Below are positions 1 to 8,740 of a stretch of DNA of 64,000 nucleotides, in pieces. How positions within the stretch are numbered: position 1 is the stretch's first letter; every line of letters starts with the position of its first letter. This DNA comes from 630D-37 sp037478835 (GTDB lineage Bacteria > Chloroflexota > Anaerolineae > Anaerolineales > Villigracilaceae): assembly GCA_037478835.1 (NCBI GenBank), contig JBBFLV010000011.1, forward strand, positions 37,667-101,666, written 5' to 3'. Made by a program: the position numbers and the translations under genes. Below the pieces are notes generated by a model. It made no database searches. It was not told where the DNA came from and saw nothing but the letters and a program-made list of their open reading frames with translations.

Positions 1-1631
1 AACAAGAGATTCCAGTCACGAATGGCGGTGCGAATTTCGCCGAGCTTTTCCAGCGAAAGCGCCCGCCAGTAAATCGCTTGCGCTTTTTGCGCATTGTCTT
101 TTGCAAAACCATAGGCGCGTTCTGCTTCCTGGTAGGCATTCCCGTATTTCTCTTGGGCAAAAAAGGCGCGTGCCAGGCCGAGATGTGCCGTATACGATTC
201 CGGGAAATAGAGCAAAGCACGGTCCAAGTCCTGGATGGCGGCTTCGATTTTCTCCAGCTCTAGGCGCGTCAGTCCACGGTAGAGATACGCTTCGCCCTGG
301 CGCGGGGCCCGTTCCAGAAGGAGCGAAAGCGTTTTCTCGCTCTTCTGATACTCCCCGGCCTGATACTGTACCTTACCCAGTAGCAGCTGCGCGGGGACAT
401 CGTTCGGCTGATAGGTGAGATAACGCTCTAGGTTGGCCATCGCTTGAGCATACTCTCCCCGGTCGGCGTAAATTTCGCCGAGCAATGCGTAGACGGGGAG
501 CATCGTCAGGTCGCGGCGTTGGGTCTCTTCTGCCAGCGCCAATGCCTGTTCCTTTTCTCCCTGCTGCCAGTAAATCTGTGCACGCAGGAAAGAGACCAGG
601 GGAGAACCGGGCAAGGTTTGTTCGGCGCGTTCCAGGTCGGCGAGAGCCTGTTCGTACTTTTTGTTGGCAAAATAGTAACGGGCGCGTTCCAGATAGGCCT
701 CGCCCAGGTTGGGATCGTATTCCAAGGCTTTGTTGAGCAGGGATTCGATATCGATCTTCGGATCGATCGCCGGCACGACGCGCGCTTCACCCAGATAGGC
801 CGGCGCAAAGCGAGCGTCGATCTCCAAAGCACGCTGATAGGCCTGATAGGCATCCGTATATTTTCCCTGGAAGCGATAGGCTTCGCCGATGTAATAATAG
901 GGATCGGCAGCATTCGGCTCCAGCTGGGCAATTTGTTGCATGGCCACAATGAAGGTTTCCCAATCCTGACGGGCATAGGCATTGCTGGCCGAGCGCTGCA
1001 AATCGGCCGATTGAGGCTGGCGCGGCGTGCTCACATACAGGGGAGTAGGGGTGTAGGTAGCGTCCAGCAGGGCCCAGAGCGGGGGCGGACCGGAGAAGGT
1101 AGGTGTGGCCGGGATCGCCGTGGCATTGATGAAGGTGGGGGTCAAGGTATAGGTGGGGGAGGGCCCTGGCGTGCGCGTGGGCAACGTAGTCATTCGCTGG
1201 GGGCGAGAGAGGAAAAAGCCGCCGATGGAAAGCCCGATCAGTAACAGCACCAATGCCACCCAACCCACCAGGCGCCGCACAGGGCGGCCGGCAGCTGCTT
1301 TTTCTTGTTCTTCTTCCTCAGGAGTGGCTAACAGGCGCTTTTCCCAGGCGCGCGGACGGTTCACCGGAAAAGGTGAAATCTCTTCGGAAACTTGGATACC
1401 TAGCAGGGCCAAGCCGCGCTGCGCGGCGGCATTTTGTGGATCGAGCCGATAGGCTGTTTCCAGACAGTAACGGCGCTCTTTGTCGCTTTCTACCGCCGCG
1501 CTCAACCAGACCCAATAGACGGCGTTTTCCTGATCGGCACGGATCAGGCGGGTGAGGATTTCCCGCGCCTCCCTCTTCTTTCCCATTTGCAGGGCATCAA
1601 TCGCCTGTTGAAGAAGCGTTTCCTCGCTCAT
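1..1631 (-). CDS. TPR-repeat membrane protein (partial, C-terminus outside window)
   Basis: An open minus-strand frame starts at ATG 1631 and runs off the left edge without a stop, so at least 543 codons are present. The N-terminal 80 residues look like a helical repeat (Leu/Ala-rich, ending near 'LALLGIQV'). They are followed by one transmembrane segment (about residues 125-145), a Pro/Thr-rich linker ('TLPTRTPGPSPTYT'), then a long array of tetratricopeptide repeats with the usual Trp/Leu/Gly/Tyr/Ala/Pro spacing, for example 'ADPYYYIGEAYRFQGKY' and 'GEAYLERARYYFANKKY'. TPR arrays bind partner proteins; with one membrane anchor the array probably faces outside, but no specific role can be assigned. 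It lies 48 bp after the preceding dehydrogenase gene on the same strand and may be cotranscribed. Confidence 0.8.
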   Translation of the reverse strand, partial: MSEETLLQQAIDALQMGKKREAREILTRLIRADQENAVYWVWLSAAVESDKERRYCLETAYRLDPQNAAAQRGLALLGIQVSEEISPFPVNRPRAWEKRLLATPEEEEQEKAAAGRPVRRLVGWVALVLLLIGLSIGGFFLSRPQRMTTLPTRTPGPSPTYTLTPTFINATAIPATPTFSGPPPLWALLDATYTPTPLYVSTPRQPQSADLQRSASNAYARQDWETFIVAMQQIAQLEPNAADPYYYIGEAYRFQGKYTDAYQAYQRALEIDARFAPAYLGEARVVPAIDPKIDIESLLNKALEYDPNLGEAYLERARYYFANKKYEQALADLERAEQTLPGSPLVSFLRAQIYWQQGEKEQALALAEETQRRDLTMLPVYALLGEIYADRGEYAQAMANLERYLTYQPNDVPAQLLLGKVQYQAGEYQKSEKTLSLLLERAPRQGEAYLYRGLTRLELEKIEAAIQDLDRALLYFPESYTAHLGLARAFFAQEKYGNAYQEAERAYGFAKDNAQKAQAIYWRALSLEKLGEIRTAIRDWNLL

Positions 1632-1679
1632 AGGATTAGTTTAACACACTCATGAGGGGAGGACAAGAAATAGATTCTT

Positions 1680-4241
1680 TCACTTCTCACCTAAAGCACG
1701 ATAGATTGCCCTCTTCAGGCGTTCCTCGTCCGGCACTGCCGCCCGTTCCAGGTTGCGGGCATAGGGAATGGGGATATCCACCGCTGCCACCCGTTGCACC
1801 GGCGCTTTCAGCCATTGGGGGGCCACCTCGGCCACGCGTGCTGCGATCTCGGCGCCAAAGCCGTGGTGAAGTGCCCCTTCTTCGACCGTCACCAACCGCC
1901 CCGTCTTCTGCACCGAGCGCAGAATGGCGTTCACATCCAGCGGCACCAGCGTGCGCGGATCGATCACTTCCACCTCAATTCCCTCCTGGGCTAGTCCCTC
2001 CGCCACGGAGAGCGCCAGCGAAACCATACTGCCGATTGCCACCACCGTCACATCGTGCCCGGCGCGCTTCACATCCGCCACTCCGATCGGGATCAAATAC
2101 TCCCCTTCCGGAATCTTACCGGTCTGCAGGTAAAGCAATTTGTTCTCAAAGAAGAGCACGGGATTATTCGATCGGATCGCGGCCTTGAGCAACCCCTTCG
2201 CATCCAGCGGCGTGGAGGGAGCGATGACGATCAACCCCGGAATCCCGGTCAAAAGCGCTTCCAGGCTCTGACTGTGTTGCGCCGCCATGCCCAGGCCAGC
2301 CCCTCCCGGCGTGCGCACCACCAGCGGCAAGGCATACTGCCCGCCGGACATATAGCGCAACTTCGCCGCCTGATTGACCAACGGGTCCATGCAGGTGGTT
2401 AGAAAATCGGAGAAAAGGATCTCCGCCACCGGGCGCATCCCACACATCGCTGCCCCCACCGCCGCGCCCACAATGGCATACTCGCTGATCGGCGTATCCA
2501 GCACCCGGCCGGTAAACTCCTCGGCCAGCCCTGTTGTCACGGCAAAGTAACCACCTTGACTCACGTCCTCACCCAGCAGGAAAACGCGCCCATCGCGGCT
2601 CATCTCCTCGGCCAACGCTTCCCACAGCGCCTGCGAAAAAGTCACTTCACGGCTGGCCGGTGGCAAGGGATGGGGTTGATAGAGAACAGCCGGCTCCGGC
2701 GCGAAAACATCCTCCGTCAGGGTCTCCATCCCAGGCAAGGGAGAATCTTCGGCAAAGCGCACCGCATCGGCGATTTGCTCATCCACCTCCTGCGCCATCT
2801 TTTGCGCCTCATCCGCTATAAGCACTCCCTCGGCAAGCAAGCGCTCTTTCCAACGTGCAATCGGGTCCTGCTTCTGCCAGCGCTCGATCTCCTCCTGCGT
2901 GCGGTATGAGGCCGTTTCGCCCTCCATGTGGCCGTGCCAGCGATAGGTGACGCATTCGATCAGCCTCGGCCCCTTTCCCGCCCGTGCATCCTCCACCGCC
3001 TGTCGCACCGCCTCATAGACCGCCCACACATCGTTCCCATCCACCTGTACGCCGGGTATCCCATAAGCCGCGGCGCGATCGGCCAGCCTGGGCACGCGCG
3101 TGTGCTTTGCAAGCGGCGTGAATTCGGCATACTGATTGTTCTCCACCAGGAAAATCACCGGTAGCTGGAAGACCGAAGCAAAGCAAGCCGCCTCGTGGAA
3201 CATTCCCTGGTTCATTGCCCCATCGCCCAAAAAGGCCAGGCTCACCTGTCGCTCGCCCTGCAACTTCGTCGCCAGCGCCGCGCCGGTGGCGATCAGCGCC
3301 GAAGCCCCCACGATCCCATTGGCTCCCAGCGCGCCCACCCGTGCATCGGTCACGTGCATCGAGCCGCCCTTCCCCTTACACAGCCCGGTCGCCTTCCCAT
3401 AAATCTCGGCCATCATGCCGCGCAGATCGGCCCCTTTCGCCAGCATATGCCCATGGCCACGGTGGGTAGTCGCCATCGTATCTTGCGCCGAAAGCGCAAA
3501 ACACGCCCCCACGGCCGTCGCCTCCTGACCGATCGAAAGATGGATCGCCTCGGTGGGCAATTTCCCCTCGGCAAATGCTCGGCTCAAATGCTCCTCAAAG
3601 GCGCGGATCAGCATCATCCGTCGCAGCATCTCGCGCTTCAATTCCTTCTCCTCCGAGGGCAGTGGAGCAGGAGAAGCGACAGGCGGTGTGATCGAAGGTT
3701 CAGAATCCAGCAGAGGGATAAAATGCCGCTTGAGAGGCTCAAACTTGACCTCGGCTTTTTCTCCCGCCCAGCGCTGTTTCAGCCGCCGGAGCCAGGCGGC
3801 TCGTTTTCTGGACCCCGGACGGGGCGCGGCCGTAGAAACCAGGTCCTTTCGTCCGCTTTCGATCAGCACTTGCCGGTAGACGGCAAAGGCCGGCTGGATG
3901 GCCGGCAGGAGCTTCAGTGCCTTCGGCACCGATCCTTTGGCGATCACCTGGCGGCTTGCAATGGCACGCGGCACGTTCAGCTTCCCCAGCCAGAACAAGT
4001 GCGCCACATCTGCATCCTGGATCATCTCCACATCCGGCTGCAGATCGCAGGGGCCAAACGTATAGGTGATCGGTGCTCGGCGCAAATCGATCGTCGCCTC
4101 GCCCTCCGGATTGCGCCAGCGGAAGCGCACCACCAGGTTGCCTTCCAAAAGGCGCTCTGCCAGTTGCGCATCCTGTTTCAAGCGCTCAAAGAGCGCCCCC
4201 ATCACAGCATATAGCTCTTCGGTCGAACGGAAAACGCTCAT
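1680..4241 (-). CDS. SCP2-like domain fused to E1 alpha and E1 beta of a 2-oxoacid (pyruvate/acetoin-type) dehydrogenase
   Basis: An 853-residue protein with three parts. Residues 1-135 resemble an SCP2 sterol-carrier-like domain ('GPCDLQPDVEM', 'FWLGKLNVPRAI'). Residues about 205-515 are an E1 alpha subunit with 'THRGHGH', 'KGKGGSMH' and the thiamine diphosphate motif 'GDGAMNQG...ENNQYA'. Residues about 530-853 are E1 beta ('LLGEDVSQGGYF', 'DPRTLVPLD', 'VTVEEGALHHGFG'). E1 decarboxylates a 2-oxoacid and passes the acyl group to the lipoyl arm of E2. The alpha half is closest in style to pyruvate/acetoin dehydrogenase; substrate cannot be fixed from sequence. No E2 or E3 gene is adjacent. Next upstream gene is an SDR, 32 bp away on the same strand. 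The N-terminal SCP2 fusion is the odd feature; a second E1 fusion lies at 60126-62114. Confidence 0.9.
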   Translation of the reverse strand: MSVFRSTEELYAVMGALFERLKQDAQLAERLLEGNLVVRFRWRNPEGEATIDLRRAPITYTFGPCDLQPDVEMIQDADVAHLFWLGKLNVPRAIASRQVIAKGSVPKALKLLPAIQPAFAVYRQVLIESGRKDLVSTAAPRPGSRKRAAWLRRLKQRWAGEKAEVKFEPLKRHFIPLLDSEPSITPPVASPAPLPSEEKELKREMLRRMMLIRAFEEHLSRAFAEGKLPTEAIHLSIGQEATAVGACFALSAQDTMATTHRGHGHMLAKGADLRGMMAEIYGKATGLCKGKGGSMHVTDARVGALGANGIVGASALIATGAALATKLQGERQVSLAFLGDGAMNQGMFHEAACFASVFQLPVIFLVENNQYAEFTPLAKHTRVPRLADRAAAYGIPGVQVDGNDVWAVYEAVRQAVEDARAGKGPRLIECVTYRWHGHMEGETASYRTQEEIERWQKQDPIARWKERLLAEGVLIADEAQKMAQEVDEQIADAVRFAEDSPLPGMETLTEDVFAPEPAVLYQPHPLPPASREVTFSQALWEALAEEMSRDGRVFLLGEDVSQGGYFAVTTGLAEEFTGRVLDTPISEYAIVGAAVGAAMCGMRPVAEILFSDFLTTCMDPLVNQAAKLRYMSGGQYALPLVVRTPGGAGLGMAAQHSQSLEALLTGIPGLIVIAPSTPLDAKGLLKAAIRSNNPVLFFENKLLYLQTGKIPEGEYLIPIGVADVKRAGHDVTVVAIGSMVSLALSVAEGLAQEGIEVEVIDPRTLVPLDVNAILRSVQKTGRLVTVEEGALHHGFGAEIAARVAEVAPQWLKAPVQRVAAVDIPIPYARNLERAAVPDEERLKRAIYRALGEK

Positions 4242-4273
4242 GGCCTCCCCTCCCTGGAGACAAGATCAACTAC

Positions 4274-5218
4274 TTACTTACGGCGCGCTGCCAGGAAGGC
4301 CTCCATCGCCGCGTAGCCATCATAGCGATAGCGAAAATCGGTGAAGCGGGTCACCTTGCTCCCATCCGCCGTCCAGGTATAGCGAATGTAATCCAGCATA
4401 CGGGGTGGCACCTCGGTCAGAAAGCGCAAACGCAACTTCCACCCCACCGTAGCCAGCGGGTAGATCAGCGCCGGTGGCAAAGCCAGCACCCGCGCGCCCA
4501 TCTTACGGATCACCTCCTGCAACGGTACCGGATTGGGCGCATTGATGTTATAAGCCCCGGAAGGAGCCTGCAGCAGCAGGCGCTCCGTGGCCTCGGCCGT
4601 ATCGTCCTCGTGAACTAGGGGCACCGGCGGGTTCGCGCCGCGGATCGTGAACACCAGCGAACGCGAAAAATAGCGCGACATGAAATTATCCATATGAGGG
4701 CCGGTGACCACCGTGGCGCGCGTGATGATCAGCCGAGCTTTGGGGTGTTCTTGGGCATATTGTCGGGCCATCGCCTCTTGCACCAGCTTATCTTCCACAT
4801 ATGGAAAGCCCGGTCGGGCACGCAGCGGCGCCTCCTCCGTGAGGAGGGGTGGATTGTCCGGCAAGGCCCCGTAGACCGTTGCGCTGCTGGAAAGCAAAAG
4901 TGCCTCACAGTCGGTGGCGTGGCAGGCAGCCAAAAAATTCTGCGATCCGCCGATGTTCACCTTTCGCTCCTTGCGGCGATCGTAGATCGGGTCCACAATG
5001 AAGGCCAGATGCGCGGCCATGCGCACTTGATGACGGGTAAACAGCTCCGTCATCGGTTCGCCGACATCGTGGCGAATGAAGAGCAGCTTCTCATGTTCAA
5101 ACGGCAACGGGCGGATGTCCAATGCCAGCACCCGATCGACGTTTGGTTCCCGAACCAGGCACTGCACCAGACGCTGCCCAATGTAACCCGAAGCGCCGGT
5201 AACAGCAACGGTATACAT
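4274..5218 (-). CDS. NAD-dependent epimerase/dehydratase (extended SDR)
   Basis: A 314-residue extended short-chain dehydrogenase/reductase. The Rossmann motif 'TGASGYIG' is at residues 7-14, the catalytic Ser is in 'LLLSSSATVYG' (110-112) and the YxxxK pair is Tyr140/Lys144 in 'YVEDK'. The family acts on nucleotide sugars or similar hydroxyl/keto substrates; the substrate here is not predictable. It sits between the NUDIX gene (20 bp upstream) and the E1 fusion (32 bp downstream) on the same strand, so an operon is likely. Confidence 0.88.
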   Translation of the reverse strand: MYTVAVTGASGYIGQRLVQCLVREPNVDRVLALDIRPLPFEHEKLLFIRHDVGEPMTELFTRHQVRMAAHLAFIVDPIYDRRKERKVNIGGSQNFLAACHATDCEALLLSSSATVYGALPDNPPLLTEEAPLRARPGFPYVEDKLVQEAMARQYAQEHPKARLIITRATVVTGPHMDNFMSRYFSRSLVFTIRGANPPVPLVHEDDTAEATERLLLQAPSGAYNINAPNPVPLQEVIRKMGARVLALPPALIYPLATVGWKLRLRFLTEVPPRMLDYIRYTWTADGSKVTRFTDFRYRYDGYAAMEAFLAARRK

Positions 5219-5238
5219 AATGGATGACCCTCCTAAAG

Positions 5239-5775
5239 TTATCTCAATTTTTCCTGCGCCAGGTAAAGCGCGGCCAGCGACTTTGCATCCGGGATTTTCC
5301 CTGTTTCAGCGGCGCGCAAAGCCTCCCGCAGCGGCAAACGCACAAGGTCCAGAAACTCATCCGCATCCGCTTGCAGCGGTGCTGGGTAGAGCTGACGGGC
5401 GATGAAAACGGTCATCTTCTCGGTGGAATAGCCGGGCGCCAGGTAGAATTCTCCCACCTTTTCCAAAACTTGGGCGGCGTATCCCGTTTCTTCGCGCAGT
5501 TCACGGGCGGCACACGTTTCGGGAGCTTCTCCCTCATCCAGTGAGCCGGCCGGCAATTCCAGCAGCTCTCCTCCCACCGCATGACGATACTGCCGCACGA
5601 AAAGGAGATTCCCCTCTTCATCGAGGGGAATCAGGATGACCGAACCATGGTGCTCAACGATATCGAAACGCGTCTCGCGCCCATCAGGGGTGAGGAGCAC
5701 ATCGCGGCGGATGCGAAAGGCGCGTCCCTGGAAAAGGACCTCGCTCTTCAGCAAACGGAAGTTTTTTCCGCTCAT
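5239..5775 (-). CDS. NUDIX hydrolase, ADP-ribose pyrophosphatase-like
   Basis: A 178-residue protein with a complete Nudix box at residues 77-99 (G-x5-E-x7-RELREETG), the Mg2+-binding loop-helix that hydrolyses nucleoside diphosphates linked to another moiety. The preceding 'RQYRHAVGGELLELPAG' is typical of ADP-ribose/ADP-sugar pyrophosphatases (NudF-like). The start is one base beyond the stop of the upstream LysM lipoprotein gene, so the two are almost certainly cotranscribed. ADP-ribose hydrolysis is inferred from the family; other NDP-sugars are possible. Confidence 0.88.
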   Translation of the reverse strand: MSGKNFRLLKSEVLFQGRAFRIRRDVLLTPDGRETRFDIVEHHGSVILIPLDEEGNLLFVRQYRHAVGGELLELPAGSLDEGEAPETCAARELREETGYAAQVLEKVGEFYLAPGYSTEKMTVFIARQLYPAPLQADADEFLDLVRLPLREALRAAETGKIPDAKSLAALYLAQEKLR

Positions 5776-5776
5776 C

Positions 5777-6508
5777 TCACGGAATATTGAGAACCTGACC
5801 TAGGGTGAGCCGTGCCGAGAGCGAGAGATTGTTCACCGCAGCGATCGCTTCGGGGAAGACATCGCCGAATTCGCAGGCCACGGCGTAGATCGTCATATTC
5901 GCTTTCTCCACAGTGTATGTGGTCGGATGGGGCTTAAGCGCCCGCTCGCCGGGGAAAGGATTGCCGGTTTGCGGAATGCGGAGCGGCAATCCCGGCTGGT
6001 AGATCATGCCGTCGCTGAGTCCGTTGAGCTGCAGTAGCTCGTAGGGATTCACATTGAAGCGTCGCGCGATGCAAAAGGGGAATTCCCCTTCCTGTAGGGT
6101 ATAGGTGCTGGGGATGCTTCCCGGCGTAAAGGCTACCGGCGGGATGGTCGGCAAGACGTTCGTGGGGGTTGCTTCGGTTTCGGCCGGCGGAGTGATGATG
6201 ATGAAAGGCGGTGTTGGGGTTTCGGTTATGCCTTCGATAGGCGTCTCGGTAGGCATGGCAAGGTCGACCGGGGTCGGGGTTTCGATCTCCGGAAAAGGTG
6301 TATCGGTCGGCATGTCCATGCCCATGGCCATGGCCGTTGCCGTAGCGGCGATCATCGCCATCGGATCATCCGGCAGAGGCGTGGAAAATTCCGGCGGGAG
6401 CAGGGTAGGAGTGGCCTGAGGAGCAGCCGAAAAACTTCGTTCGCAAGCTGCCAGCAATAGCATTAGGCCAACGACCACACTTAGAAGCGCGAAGAAACGT
6501 TTAGACAT
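5777..6508 (-). CDS. LysM-domain lipoprotein
   Basis: A 243-residue secreted protein. It has an N-terminal signal with lipobox 'LLAAC' (Cys22), a long Thr/Pro/Glu-rich linker with repeated 'TETPTP'-type units, then two LysM modules (about 135-180 and 195-243; 'YTLQEGEFPFCIARRFNV' and 'YTVEKANMTIYAVACEFG'). LysM binds N-acetylglucosamine-containing glycans such as peptidoglycan, so this is probably a wall-bound surface lipoprotein. An upstream GGAGA supports the start. Each LysM contains one Cys, which could form a disulfide outside the cell (inference). Confidence 0.85.
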   Translation of the reverse strand: MSKRFFALLSVVVGLMLLLAACERSFSAAPQATPTLLPPEFSTPLPDDPMAMIAATATAMAMGMDMPTDTPFPEIETPTPVDLAMPTETPIEGITETPTPPFIIITPPAETEATPTNVLPTIPPVAFTPGSIPSTYTLQEGEFPFCIARRFNVNPYELLQLNGLSDGMIYQPGLPLRIPQTGNPFPGERALKPHPTTYTVEKANMTIYAVACEFGDVFPEAIAAVNNLSLSARLTLGQVLNIP

Positions 6509-6540
6509 AGGGAGATCTCCTTTTCCAATAGCATTGAGGA

Positions 6541-7473
6541 CTATGGAGAGTATACCATTATTGGCCGTTGCAGGAAGCCAATTAATTGCTGATTATACTC
6601 ATCTGCACGATTCAGATAAGGAAAGTGACCGGCGCCTTGGAAGGTATAGACCTCGGCATACGGATAAGTGCTCTTAAGCTGCTCACGCAGCGTAGCGTTG
6701 ATCAGCGGATCGTTATCCGATTCAAAGATCAACACAGAGGTCGGCAGTTCCTTGACCTCAAACTTTTGCATCACACAGCGATACCGTGCCAAGACGTGCG
6801 CTTTGTGCACGCGGCCGTAGTTCATTTCCATCAGATAGGCCAACGTAAAGGCATCGTAGCCGGAGCTGGGATAGATGCTGTGTTCCACGCTCTGGCGCAT
6901 AAAGCGTAACACCACCCAATCCGGCAGGAAGGGGAGGAGCATGCCGATGGTGCGGTTTTCCTGTGCCAGGATGTCGTTGGGCGGAAAGGTGTTCCCCAAG
7001 ACCACGCGCAGGACGCGCTCCGGGTGACGACCGGCCAGGAATTGGGCAAAGTACCCTCCCAGGGACGTGCCGACCACGTTGGCGCGGCGCACACCCTCGC
7101 GATCCAGGATCTCCAAAACGCCGGCCTCCATCTCCTCCAGGCTATCCACCGGCGGGTAGGTGACGGCGATCACACGATACTCGTCCTGGAGGGCTTCGAT
7201 CTGCCGCCACCAAATATCGGCTGCACCGCTCATCCCGTGTAGGAAGAGCACTACTTCCCCATCCCGTTTCCCGCCGACCAGGTACTCCCAGGTTTGCCCA
7301 TCTTCCGTCACCAGCTTGCGCAACGGATGGCGGGCGCGAAACTCTTGAAAGGCCTTGACCGTTTCTGGATCTACCCCTCCATAAAGCGTCTCAAAAGAGG
7401 GGGCGCGCGTCGGCCAGAGATAGAGGGCTATCAGCAATAGAACAGGAATAAATCTCCAAATCCACTTACGCAT
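6541..7473 (-). CDS. alpha/beta hydrolase, membrane-anchored or secreted
   Basis: A 310-residue alpha/beta-hydrolase fold protein. The start is set at ATG 7473 because a GGAGG lies five to six bases upstream; a longer in-frame start (7545) lacks one. Residues 5-20 form a hydrophobic signal or anchor. The oxyanion loop 'HGMSG' (79-83), nucleophile elbow 'GTSLGG' (Ser137) and the late His in 'GAGHFPYL' complete the triad pattern. Substrate unknown; the family includes esterases and lipases. Same strand as the LysM gene, 32 bp away. Confidence 0.85.
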   Translation of the reverse strand: MRKWIWRFIPVLLLIALYLWPTRAPSFETLYGGVDPETVKAFQEFRARHPLRKLVTEDGQTWEYLVGGKRDGEVVLFLHGMSGAADIWWRQIEALQDEYRVIAVTYPPVDSLEEMEAGVLEILDREGVRRANVVGTSLGGYFAQFLAGRHPERVLRVVLGNTFPPNDILAQENRTIGMLLPFLPDWVVLRFMRQSVEHSIYPSSGYDAFTLAYLMEMNYGRVHKAHVLARYRCVMQKFEVKELPTSVLIFESDNDPLINATLREQLKSTYPYAEVYTFQGAGHFPYLNRADEYNQQLIGFLQRPIMVYSP

Positions 7474-7899
7474 GTTTTCCTCCGATTGCGAAAAGGTTGA
7501 GCTTTCTGCAAAACCATGTTTTTGTGCGAGTGAATAGGGCACCAACGAACACGAATGCTGCGGATAAAAACGGATTTAAAAGAAAAATGAATTTTCGTCA
7601 TTAAGAAAAAATCTTGAGCAAAAAAGTGGCTAAGAATTTTGTGCCAAGCAATCTTTTGGAGAGCAAAACTTTCCCAGAGAACAGGACCTTCTTGTGTTAG
7701 AGTAAAATTTTAATATGCATCAATGAGTCTACAAAAAAGGATTTGAAAGAAAAAGTTAACTCTCCACCGTTTGTTCGCAAGGCTCAAGCTCTATCTTCAC
7801 GATGAAGGTCGGTGGAGATGGGATTCCTCTCCTCAGCATAGAATCTGCTCGAATCCGGCGAATGAATCTGATGATTAAGCGCTTTTTGCAAACGGGCAC
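7474..7899. other. 426-bp intergenic stretch, no gene seen
   Basis: A region visibly richer in A/T than its neighbours, between two minus-strand genes. No convincing ORF, tRNA or terminator hairpin was found. The part at about 7530-7580 ('cgaacacgaatgctgcgg') loosely resembles, in reverse, the text at 38735-38775 ('atccgtgttcttccgt'). Confidence 0.4.
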
Positions 7900-8724
7900 T
7901 CAGAAGAGTGAATAGTAATCCACCTTCGGAAAAACGGTCAGTTTCCCGCCGATGGTCGCATCGAGCACACGGCGACCGGCCTGTTCGTAGGCGCGGCGCG
8001 CCATGCGATAGGCGATCTCCGAAGTCTCTAGATCGGGCAGCTGCCAGCGAAAGCCTTTGCCGAAATAGCGCGGGTCAAAGTGGTTCGGATCGTCCCCTTC
8101 TGAGACCACCGTCTGATTCGCCTTGCCGCGGGTGACGAAATTGTGATCCACCCCGATCAGGATGACCGTCTCAAAGCCCATGTGAAAGGCCAGCTGCAGC
8201 GCCACGTAGGTCACCGTAGCCCCTTCCCAAAGGCGAAAGCGCGCATCACGGGCAAAAGTCGGTTTTTCGTAGGTGGTGTAGAGAAAAGTGGGCAAGGCCT
8301 CGCGATTTTTTACCAATCCTTCAAAATAGCGGTGCGAGCGCCAGGAAAGAAATTTCGGGATCGGCAAAGCGGCGATCTCCTCGCGACACTGCTCGATCAC
8401 CAGATCGTTGATCGAAACCAGGTAACTCGTCGGAAACCCCAGTTCCGGGAAAAGCAAATAGATGCGGTTCAGGCCAAAGGTGAATTCATTGCGCAGGAGC
8501 GAAAGGTCGGTCTGGCGCAAGCTCGGCCCGTTCCCGATGATAAACGCCCGCCGGCCACGGTGCACATCCTTGAGCGCCGTCAACCGTCGCAGGCTCTCCC
8601 ATCGCCAGGGATGCAAATACGCACCGGGTAGGTTCGGCAGCAAGCGCGCCGAAAGGTAAGTTTGGCGCAGCACATTCCATAACGGAGTCGGAATCGAGGT
8701 TTTCAACATATGGCGGAGACCCAT
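7900..8724 (-). CDS. DUF115 / MptE-like family protein
   Basis: A 274-residue protein with the 'IIGNGPSL' signature (residues 63-69) followed by 'TFGLNRIYLLF' and a later 'VILIGVDHNF'. This pattern belongs to the DUF115 family, related to archaeal 6-hydroxymethylpterin diphosphokinase MptE but in bacteria usually linked to surface-glycan synthesis. No pterin genes are nearby, so glycan-related function is the safer inference. Two starts are possible (8724 and 8709), neither with a clear Shine-Dalgarno. Confidence 0.75.
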   Translation of the reverse strand: MGLRHMLKTSIPTPLWNVLRQTYLSARLLPNLPGAYLHPWRWESLRRLTALKDVHRGRRAFIIGNGPSLRQTDLSLLRNEFTFGLNRIYLLFPELGFPTSYLVSINDLVIEQCREEIAALPIPKFLSWRSHRYFEGLVKNREALPTFLYTTYEKPTFARDARFRLWEGATVTYVALQLAFHMGFETVILIGVDHNFVTRGKANQTVVSEGDDPNHFDPRYFGKGFRWQLPDLETSEIAYRMARRAYEQAGRRVLDATIGGKLTVFPKVDYYSLF

Positions 8725-8740
8725 AGTGCAGATTATACCT

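Noticed and set aside
3195..4214. 339-residue plus-strand frame opposite the E1 fusion
   Set aside because: Overlaps a well-supported dehydrogenase; composition is Arg/His-rich shadow coding.
6105..6419. Gly/Val/Met-rich plus-strand frame
   Set aside because: Antisense of the Thr/Pro linker of the LysM lipoprotein.
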